Translations under genes and position numbers: made by a program | Source: Bdellovibrio sp. ZAP7 | GTDB lineage: Bacteria; Bdellovibrionota; UBA1018; CAIMNF01 | Assembly (NCBI GenBank): GCA_945874535.1 | Contig: CAMCGZ010000006.1 | Coordinates: forward strand, 1 to 64,000 | Reading direction: 5' to 3' | Length of the DNA stretch: 64,000 nt | In this document: positions 57,602-64,000 of the stretch, piece after piece | Layout of the letters: every line of letters begins with the position of its first letter | Position numbering within the stretch: the stretch's first letter is position 1 | Notes under the pieces: model-generated | Seen by the model: the letters and a program-made list of their open reading frames with translations, nothing else | The model's database searches: none | What the model was told of the DNA's origin: nothing

Positions 57602-58971
57602 AGGAATTCTCCCCGAAGCGCTATGAAGAGGCCTTGTCGAGGGCCATGATTTACGACGAGGCGGGAAAGATCACCAAAACTCTCGGGCTTCTTTATGAAG
57701 CCTACCTGCCCGGTGCCAGTATCGGAAGCATCTGTGACGTCATCCTGAACGAGCAAGATCGCTTTGCTGAACCTGTGGAAGCCGAGATCGTCGGATTCAA
57801 GGACAAGCGGGTCTTTCTGATGCCTTTTGACGAAGTCAGCGGGATCAATAATGACAGTATTGTGAGGCTCAAAGAAAAATCATCATCCGTCCCTGTTTCC
57901 AAGAGTCTTCTCGGACGGGTGATCGACGGAAGGGGAGCCCCCATCGACGGTCTGGGGCCGTTGTTTTCCGGTGAGATTGAGACCGAACATCGATCTCTTT
58001 ACCGCAAGCCGACCGATCCTTTATCCAGAACCATGATCGAGGAGCCCCTCGATCTCGGAGTTCGGGCCATCAATGGCCTTCTTTCCTGCGGGAAGGGTCA
58101 GCGCATGGGCATTATGGCGGGGTCGGGTGTGGGAAAGTCGGTACTCCTCGGCATGATGGCCAGAAATACGGCCGCGGATGTGAACGTCATCGCCCTGATC
58201 GGTGAACGGGGGCGTGAGGTGCGCGAGTTCATCGAGCGGGATCTCGGACCCGAGGGATTGAAGCGCTCTGTGGTGATTGTAGCAACTTCGGACAGTTCCG
58301 CACTGGTCAGAACGCGCGCGTCCTTTCTCGCAGCGACCATTGCCGAGTATTTCCGTGATCTCGGTAATGACGTGCTGCTGATGATGGACTCGGTTACACG
58401 GTTCTGCATGGCCCAGCGTGAAATCGGCCTTTCTTTGGGTGAGCCGCCGGCATCCAAAGGATACACTCCGAGTGTGTTCGCCCAGCTCCCGCGCCTGCTT
58501 GAGCGGGCGGGTACCGGATCCAACGGTAAGAGCATCACCGGGCTTTATACCGTGCTGGTCGACGGTGACGACATGGACGAGCCGATTGCGGATGCAGCCC
58601 GGTCCATCCTCGATGGGCACATTGTCTTGTCCAGGAAACTGGCCCAACAGAACCATTTCCCAGCCATTGATATTCTCGCCTCAGCCTCCCGGGTGATGGG
58701 TGCCATCACGTCGGATGAACACAAACAGTGGGCGGGCCAAGTGAAAGAGTGGATGGCGGTTTACAAGCAGGCCGAAGACATCATCAATATCGGAGCTTAT
58801 GCCAAGGGATCCAATCCCAAGATCGATCAAGCGATCTCGGTCCATGACAGGATCCAGGGTTTTCTGCGTCAGAGAGTCGGCGAATCGGCGGATTTTTCCG
58901 AGTGTCTCGGCCTCATTCATGGCATTGTCCGATCGGGCGAAGCCTTCTCTCATAGCCAGGGTCGCAAGTAG
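57598..58971 (+). CDS. fliI: Flagellum-specific ATPase FliI
   Basis: GIMAGSGVGKSVLLGMMARN, ALIGERGREVREFIE, LLMMDSVTRFCMAQREIGLSLGEPPASKGYTPSVFAQLPRLLERAG. Confidence 0.97.
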   Translation: MKEFSPKRYEEALSRAMIYDEAGKITKTLGLLYEAYLPGASIGSICDVILNEQDRFAEPVEAEIVGFKDKRVFLMPFDEVSGINNDSIVRLKEKSSSVPVSKSLLGRVIDGRGAPIDGLGPLFSGEIETEHRSLYRKPTDPLSRTMIEEPLDLGVRAINGLLSCGKGQRMGIMAGSGVGKSVLLGMMARNTAADVNVIALIGERGREVREFIERDLGPEGLKRSVVIVATSDSSALVRTRASFLAATIAEYFRDLGNDVLLMMDSVTRFCMAQREIGLSLGEPPASKGYTPSVFAQLPRLLERAGTGSNGKSITGLYTVLVDGDDMDEPIADAARSILDGHIVLSRKLAQQNHFPAIDILASASRVMGAITSDEHKQWAGQVKEWMAVYKQAEDIINIGAYAKGSNPKIDQAISVHDRIQGFLRQRVGESADFSECLGLIHGIVRSGEAFSHSQGRK

Positions 58972-59026
58972 GCATTCTTTTCAGTCTGGCGATTTTTTAA
59001 ACAATAGATAAAAATCAAATTCAGGT

Positions 59027-59500
59027 ATGGCTAAATTCAAGTTCCATCTTGAAGCTGTCGAAAAGGTCCGGACTCAGAAAGAGCAGAAGATGCTTGAAGA
59101 GCTCTCTTTGTGTCAGCGCGTTTACCAGGAGAAAATCCGGGTGAAACGCGATCTTCTCACAAAGAAGCAGGACACTTTCGCTTCCAAAAACGAGCTCGTC
59201 TCAAGGGATTCGAGTATCAACGAGATCCGTCTGCTCGAGGATTACATCGACGGTTTGAAGCACCAGTTGATCCGCGCAGATCAGGCGATTGTCCGTTCCC
59301 GCCGTTTTCTCGATCAGGCCATGAGAAATTACATTCTTGCCCGCCGTGAAAGAATGATGATCGATCGCTTGAAGGAGAAAGCGCTTGAGGAGTTCAAGCT
59401 CGAACAGTCCCGTCTCGAGCAAAAGAATCTGGACGACCTGATCACCATGCGGACCCGCCTCAATCACGGACCGCTGTCACAAGAGGAGGAGTGGACATGA
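59027..59500 (+). CDS. fliJ: Flagellar export chaperone FliJ
   Basis: Coiled-coil 157 aa directly after fliI; AKFKFHLEAVEKVRTQKEQKMLEELS. Confidence 0.85.
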   Translation: MAKFKFHLEAVEKVRTQKEQKMLEELSLCQRVYQEKIRVKRDLLTKKQDTFASKNELVSRDSSINEIRLLEDYIDGLKHQLIRADQAIVRSRRFLDQAMRNYILARRERMMIDRLKEKALEEFKLEQSRLEQKNLDDLITMRTRLNHGPLSQEEEWT

Positions 59501-60078
59501 ACCCGAAGTACCTCCCCATCCTCGCATTGATGGCTTTTGTCGCGGCTCCGGTGGTCATGGGTGTAGCCGAAACCAAGACTGAAGCCAAGACTGAAGCCAA
59601 GACCGAGGTCGTTACCGCCCCTCCGCCGAAACGGAGCGGAGAATGCCTGGCTTCCGAAGAAATCGTCCAGGATATCGAATTGCGCGAAAAGAAACTGCTC
59701 GAGCGGGAGGCAGCCCTCCGCGAAAAGGAAAAAGAGTTACAGGCCCAGCAAGCGGTCATCAAAGAAGAGCTCTCCAAGCTCGAGGGGAAGCGGACCGAGG
59801 AACAGGCCGCACGGCAGAAAGCTCTTGCAGCCCGTGAGGAGCAGGTGAACAAGTTGATGGAGACTTTCGAGGGAATGTCCCCGAAAGCGGCCGCCCAGGT
59901 TCTGGGCGGGGTGGATGACGAGCTTGCGGTGATGGCTTTGGGCCGTCTGAGTACGTTGAAGGCCGGGAAGGTTCTCGGCAATTTGAAGGCGGATCAATCC
60001 GCCCGCCTTTCCGAGTTGATGGCATTCGGAAAGGTGTCGACCAAGAAGGAGGCAGGACGTGCTGGTTCCAATAAATAA
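59497..60078 (+). CDS. motE: MotE-like periplasmic motor protein/MgtE-N-like coiled-coil protein
   Basis: Signal/TM start, long coiled coil, MSPKAAAQVLGGVDDELAVMALGRLSTLKAGKVLGNLKADQSARLSEL. Confidence 0.78.
   Translation: MNPKYLPILALMAFVAAPVVMGVAETKTEAKTEAKTEVVTAPPPKRSGECLASEEIVQDIELREKKLLEREAALREKEKELQAQQAVIKEELSKLEGKRTEEQAARQKALAAREEQVNKLMETFEGMSPKAAAQVLGGVDDELAVMALGRLSTLKAGKVLGNLKADQSARLSELMAFGKVSTKKEAGRAGSNK
59572..59607 (+). repeat. 12-bp tandem repeat encoding KTEA
   Basis: accaagactgaa/gccaagactgaa/gccaagaccgag. Confidence 0.8.
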
Positions 60079-61387
60079 TCAGCCGATTCAGCAGGACTTG
60101 GCGGGGGCGATCCTCGGAGTTCCTTTGAAGTCCCCTGAGGGCGGGACGGGAAGGGATTTCCAGGAAGCGCTTTTGCAGGACCTGAATCGGCAAGACTCAG
60201 AGGATGCTGCGGCACAGGCGGCAATGATGGGTTTACAGGCGGCGGGGGTACAGTTGGGCGTACCGATGCCGGCGATGAGCCCTGTTTCGGGTACTGAGAT
60301 CCGGCCGGATCTTTCGCTTCAAAGCGAGTCGATGATTCCCGGCTCGGCGAAGGGGACTCAGGTTTCGGATTCAATCCTGATGAAGAATGTTCAAAAGGCA
60401 CTGGTTCCTTCCGCCCCCTCCAAAGGGACCGGTATTGAGGCGCAGCCTGATCTGATTCCTGAAGGTCGGGATGTCGTATTACCCGAACTCATGAAGTCAC
60501 TCTCTTCGGATAGCGTGGATGTGACCCGGCTCGAGAATTGGCAGAATGAAGGAGTGAGCTTCGAGGGGCTGAAAGTGGTTTCCGGAGAGGAACGCCAAGA
60601 GACACCTGTTAAGGATTCCACACCTCAAAATTGGTCCACTCACGACTTCCTGAATCTCCGGTTTTCTGGTCAGCAGCGCGAGCAGGGCTCCGGTGCCGGG
60701 TTGGGGCAGGGCAGCTCCAAAGAGGCTTTGCCAGGTCTGAAAAAAGCCAGAGTGGGGGGGGATCAGGAAGTTCGTGATCCGGCTGCCTTCACGGGCGTGA
60801 TGGATCAGATCCCTGTGATGCGTTCGGGGATCGATCGCCAGACTCTCGAAGCCCCCGTCATGCGCGCTCCGTCCGGGCAGATTCGCATGAACGACGAAGC
60901 AATCGGGTCCCTGGCGGGTAAAGTGAACGGACTCAGTCAAGCCCGTCAGGATGGTGAGATCAAGATCCGTCTGAGGCCCGATCACCTCGGTGAATTGGTG
61001 ATGAACGTCAGGACCCAGGGGCAACAGGTTTCACTTCAGATCAAAGCGACTGACGGAGAGTCGAAGAAAATCCTCGAAGACAGTATTTCGGCTCTACGGG
61101 ACTCCTTGTCTCAGCAAAATCTGAGTCTGTCCAAAGTCGAGGTTGTCTCCAGTCCTGCCGCATCTTTTGCGGCTCCCGACCAGAATCCGAACCTGATGTC
61201 GGACTCGGGCGCCCAGCGCCAGGGTTTTGGCGGCCAGAGTGGTGGATTCTCCGGCAACGGAGCTGAGCGGGAGAGTGGGCAAGAAGGTCGCTTTGAAGAG
61301 TCTGTCGCAGGAGGTAATCTGAATCTGTCCCGTTCAAGCCGCACGGTTCGGAACCGTTCGGCCTCGGGATTGGATCTGATTGCATGA
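60059..61387 (+). CDS. fliK: Flagellar hook-length control protein FliK
   Basis: C-terminal IKIRLRPDHLGELVMNVRTQGQQVSLQIKATDGESKKILEDSISALRDSLSQQNLSLSKVEV; overlaps motE end by 20 bp. Confidence 0.93.
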   Translation: MLVPINNQPIQQDLAGAILGVPLKSPEGGTGRDFQEALLQDLNRQDSEDAAAQAAMMGLQAAGVQLGVPMPAMSPVSGTEIRPDLSLQSESMIPGSAKGTQVSDSILMKNVQKALVPSAPSKGTGIEAQPDLIPEGRDVVLPELMKSLSSDSVDVTRLENWQNEGVSFEGLKVVSGEERQETPVKDSTPQNWSTHDFLNLRFSGQQREQGSGAGLGQGSSKEALPGLKKARVGGDQEVRDPAAFTGVMDQIPVMRSGIDRQTLEAPVMRAPSGQIRMNDEAIGSLAGKVNGLSQARQDGEIKIRLRPDHLGELVMNVRTQGQQVSLQIKATDGESKKILEDSISALRDSLSQQNLSLSKVEVVSSPAASFAAPDQNPNLMSDSGAQRQGFGGQSGGFSGNGAERESGQEGRFEESVAGGNLNLSRSSRTVRNRSASGLDLIA

Positions 61388-61400
61388 GCGGGGAGTGAGC

Positions 61401-62360
61401 ATGGACATCAGCAGAGCGGCAGGATCAATGGGGATGCAGGCGGTGACGAGTGGAGGCGATTCGATGCCCGCACCTGATGCAGCAGCGCGGGAGCAGGCGA
61501 TGAAAAACGCCGTGAATCAGCTCCAGGCCCGCTATGGTGAGAAGCCGAAAGAAGCGCGTCCCATCAAGAAGCAGCTCGATAAAGATGATTTCATGAGGAT
61601 CATGATCACCGAAATGCGGCATCAGGATCCGACGAAACCCATGGACTCCGACCGTATGGCCACCCAGATGGCACAGATCACCTCGGTCGAACAATTGAAG
61701 AATGTCAGCGGCGCAATCGAAAAACTTTCAGAAAAGAGTTCCGCATCGGATCGACTCGCGATGAGTGCGATGATCGGAAAGAACGTCACGGTCGACAAGA
61801 GCCGTTTTGCACACCAAAAAGGGATGGTATCGCCGTTGAACTTCACTCTTCCTGAAGACGCGGAAAAAATCAGACTCACCATTCTCGACGAACGAGGTGA
61901 GGAAGTGGCCGCCCGTGAGTTGGAACCGATGAAGGCAGGATTGAATGCCTACAATTGGGACGGGATCAATTCGACCAATTTGTTGAGCGGATCCGGCACT
62001 TACTTGGTGAGAGTCGATGCCGAGAATGCCCAGGGTAAGAAGATCAAGATCGACCCGGTCAATCGCGATACCGTGGTCGGCGTTTCTTTTGATGGAGGCG
62101 AGACCCACTTTCTGGTAGGCGACTCGAAGAACCCCCAGAAGGTGAACTTCAAGAACGTGATCCGGATCGAGTCGGATGCTCCTCAAAAGTCAGCAGTACC
62201 GGTCCAGGAATCGAGGTCCGGGGAGATCGAAACCGCCAGGCAGGTTGCCAGTGGTGACTCGTTGCCTCCCGGTCTCCAGGAGAAATTGAATCGCGAGTTG
62301 GCGCAATCCGGCTCGGAAGATCAGGCGACAGGTTTTCCTAATGGCCTGTCGAACGAATAG
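61401..62360 (+). CDS. flgD: Flagellar hook capping protein FlgD
   Basis: LDKDDFMRIMITEMRHQDPTKPMDSDRMATQMAQITSVEQLKNV; MISKMIGK-type AMIGKNV; YNWDGINSTNLLSGSGTYLVRVDA. Confidence 0.95.
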   Translation: MDISRAAGSMGMQAVTSGGDSMPAPDAAAREQAMKNAVNQLQARYGEKPKEARPIKKQLDKDDFMRIMITEMRHQDPTKPMDSDRMATQMAQITSVEQLKNVSGAIEKLSEKSSASDRLAMSAMIGKNVTVDKSRFAHQKGMVSPLNFTLPEDAEKIRLTILDERGEEVAARELEPMKAGLNAYNWDGINSTNLLSGSGTYLVRVDAENAQGKKIKIDPVNRDTVVGVSFDGGETHFLVGDSKNPQKVNFKNVIRIESDAPQKSAVPVQESRSGEIETARQVASGDSLPPGLQEKLNRELAQSGSEDQATGFPNGLSNE

Positions 62361-62378
62361 TAAAGAAAGGAGGTGAAT

Positions 62379-62828
62379 ATGAGTGGAATGAATACGATTC
62401 TTTACCCGAATGTCAGTCGTGTCCCGACGAATCCAAGTGTTTCAGAAGGGCAGCGGACTCCGGGTGAGGCACCCTTGCAAAAGGGAGAGTTCGACCAGAG
62501 TCTTCAAAAAGCTTTGGATTCGAAAACTCCCAACTTGATTCAATCGGGCGGTCCGACGCTGAATCAGGTCGCCCAGGGAGTCAAGTTTTCGGCACACGCG
62601 ACCCAGCGTTTGCGTGAGCGGCAGATTCAATTCGATCCCGAGACACTGTCTCGCTTGAGTGATGCGATCACCAAGGCTGACGGCAAGGGAGTGCAAGACA
62701 CTCTCGTGCTGACTGATAAAGCGGCTTTGATCGTGAGTGTTCCGAGTCGCACTGTCATCACGGCGATGGACCGAAATCATTTAAGTGGGAATGTGTTTAC
62801 AAATATTGATGGTGCAGTTATTTTGTAA
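62379..62828 (+). CDS. Flagellar operon protein (TIGR02530-like)
   Basis: GVKFSAHATQRLRERQIQFDPETLSRLSDAITKADGKGVQDTLVLTDKAALIVSVPSRTVITAMD...NVFTNIDGAVIL. Confidence 0.88.
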   Translation: MSGMNTILYPNVSRVPTNPSVSEGQRTPGEAPLQKGEFDQSLQKALDSKTPNLIQSGGPTLNQVAQGVKFSAHATQRLRERQIQFDPETLSRLSDAITKADGKGVQDTLVLTDKAALIVSVPSRTVITAMDRNHLSGNVFTNIDGAVIL

Positions 62829-62842
62829 ATAAGAGTTGTTTA

Positions 62843-62874
62843 ATTAATAAAGATCGTGCTACGATCTTATTAAT
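62843..62874. other. Near-perfect inverted repeat ATTAATAA(A)GATCGT-GCT-ACGATCTTATTAAT
   Basis: 14-bp arms with one bulged A, 3-nt spacer, read directly. Confidence 0.8.
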
Positions 62875-62882
62875 GAGTAGAT

Positions 62883-62968
62883 AGGCTGGACCCTTTTGGG
62901 AAGCCTAAACTCCCCTGACTGACTGAAGGGGAGTGAACCAGAAACCGGGACTTCAGGATTGAAGTCCC
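62883..62968 (+). promoter_or_regulatory. Structured leader upstream of flgE: three successive hairpins
   Basis: AGGCT-GGA-CCC-TTTT-GGG-A-AGCCT (62883-62906); ACTCCCCT-N10-AGGGGAGT (62909-62934); GGGACTTCA-GGAT-TGAAGTCCC (62947-62968). Confidence 0.7.
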
Positions 62969-62993
62969 CAATCGAACGCAAGGAGGCGCTCAA

Positions 62994-64000
62994 ATGGGTA
63001 TTCTGTCATCAATGTACACTGGCTATACTGGGATCCAAGGACAAGGCGAAGCTCTCTCGGTATTCGGCGATAACATTGCAAACTCTGCAACGACTGGTTT
63101 TAAAACCGCACGTCCTGAATTCAAGGATGCAGTAGCAAAGTCCATGGGCGGCATGGGATCGTCCAATGCGACCGGTCGCGGTTCCAAAGTTGGAAACATC
63201 CGTACCGTGTTTTCACAAGGCACTCTGGCTCAGACCGAGAGCCCGACCGATCTTGCCATCACTGGTAACGGTTTTTTCGTGACTGACGGTGTGGACGGAC
63301 GGAGTTACACCCGCGATGGCGCATTTCACTTCGACAAAGAAGGCAAGTTGGTGACCGGCGAAGGCGGTAAGGTTCAAGGTTTCCAGGCTGATGAAGATGG
63401 TCGAATCACCTCTAAAATGGGTGATATCTCCATTGATCGTGCCATTCTGGACGCAAAAGGAACAGGTAAGGTGGATCTGTTCGCCAACCTCGATTCCCGC
63501 GTCGACACCAATCTTCAATTTGACCCATCCAATCCTGACAAGACTTCGCACTTTGCGACCGGTGTGACCGTTCACGATACGAACGGCGCCCCTCACGCTG
63601 TCACCGTTTACTTCAACAAGGTGGACGGTTCCAAGTGGGAGTGGAAGGCCATGGCGAAAGGCGAGGAAATCGAAGGCGGCAAGGCCGGTCAGATGCTTCT
63701 CCAAGCAGAAGGCAGCCTCAAGTTCGATGAAAAAGGCCGTCTTGCCGAGCAAAACGTGAAGAAGACCTCATTCAGCTTCAACAAAGGTTCGAAGCCGGAT
63801 CAGGAGATCAGTTTCAGCTTCGGTAAGGACATCAAGAGCGGTGGGGACGGGCTCCAATTGACCCAGTACGGCTCGAATTCTGAAGCATACAAGACCATCC
63901 AGAACGGATACGCTTCTGGAACTCTCGGATCCCTCAAATTCGAAGATGATGGAAGCCTTGTGGCTTTCTACTCGAATGGCGAGACTATGAAAGTGGCCCA
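62994..64000 (+). CDS. flgE: Flagellar hook protein FlgE (partial, runs off window)
   Basis: ATG 62994 with AAGGAGG RBS at 62980-62986; MGILSSMYTGYTGIQGQGEALSVFGDNIANSATTGFKTARPEF...DLAITGNGFFVTDGVDGRSYTRDGAFHFDKEGKLV; absent from the ORF track because it is open-ended. Confidence 0.95.
   Translation, partial: MGILSSMYTGYTGIQGQGEALSVFGDNIANSATTGFKTARPEFKDAVAKSMGGMGSSNATGRGSKVGNIRTVFSQGTLAQTESPTDLAITGNGFFVTDGVDGRSYTRDGAFHFDKEGKLVTGEGGKVQGFQADEDGRITSKMGDISIDRAILDAKGTGKVDLFANLDSRVDTNLQFDPSNPDKTSHFATGVTVHDTNGAPHAVTVYFNKVDGSKWEWKAMAKGEEIEGGKAGQMLLQAEGSLKFDEKGRLAEQNVKKTSFSFNKGSKPDQEISFSFGKDIKSGGDGLQLTQYGSNSEAYKTIQNGYASGTLGSLKFEDDGSLVAFYSNGETMKVA

Noticed and set aside
57598-58971. Type III secretion/injectisome ATPase rather than flagellar FliI
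   Set aside because: Context is entirely flagellar (flgBC-fliEFGH upstream, fliJ-fliK-flgD downstream)
62881-62968. c-di-GMP (GEMM-I) riboswitch upstream of flgE, prompted by GCCTAAAC
   Set aside because: The conserved GEMM-I core (CACGCACAGGGCAAACC-type) is not present, so the match to a short receptor-like string is probably chance

Overview
The window is a gene-dense bacterial chromosome segment (about 64 kb, few gaps, many ATGA-type start/stop overlaps). The gene repertoire suggests a Gram-negative relative of the Bdellovibrionota/Deltaproteobacteria, but that placement is inference. Recognisable housekeeping genes include rimI-like, queC, hisC, cmk, heptosyltransferase and heptose kinase genes, srkA-like, serS, gsk, rocD, mdh-sucC-sucD-ndk, bcp, resB/ccsA, murB, ade, a TonB/TonB-dependent receptor cluster and an Mla-type ABC system. 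The last ~12 kb is a flagellar operon: a sigma54-activator-like regulator, flgB, flgC, fliEFGHIJ, motE-like, fliK, flgD, a flagellar operon protein, and flgE, which runs off the window. The most unusual signal is at 16670-20965. Three tightly coupled intact ORFs look like PurC, PurS/PurL and PurQ homologues, but have lost hallmark catalytic motifs; the PurQ-like protein has Gly in place of the nucleophilic Cys. They sit tail-to-tail with an inosine/guanosine kinase gene (gsk). Other notable signals are a leader upstream of flgE with four successive predicted hairpins, a sigma54-activator-like regulator lacking GAFTGA and the Walker B Asp, and a large periplasmic TPR protein at the head of the flagellar operon. 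No tRNA, rRNA, CRISPR array or insertion sequence was recognised. All homology calls come from reading motifs by eye; no searches were run.
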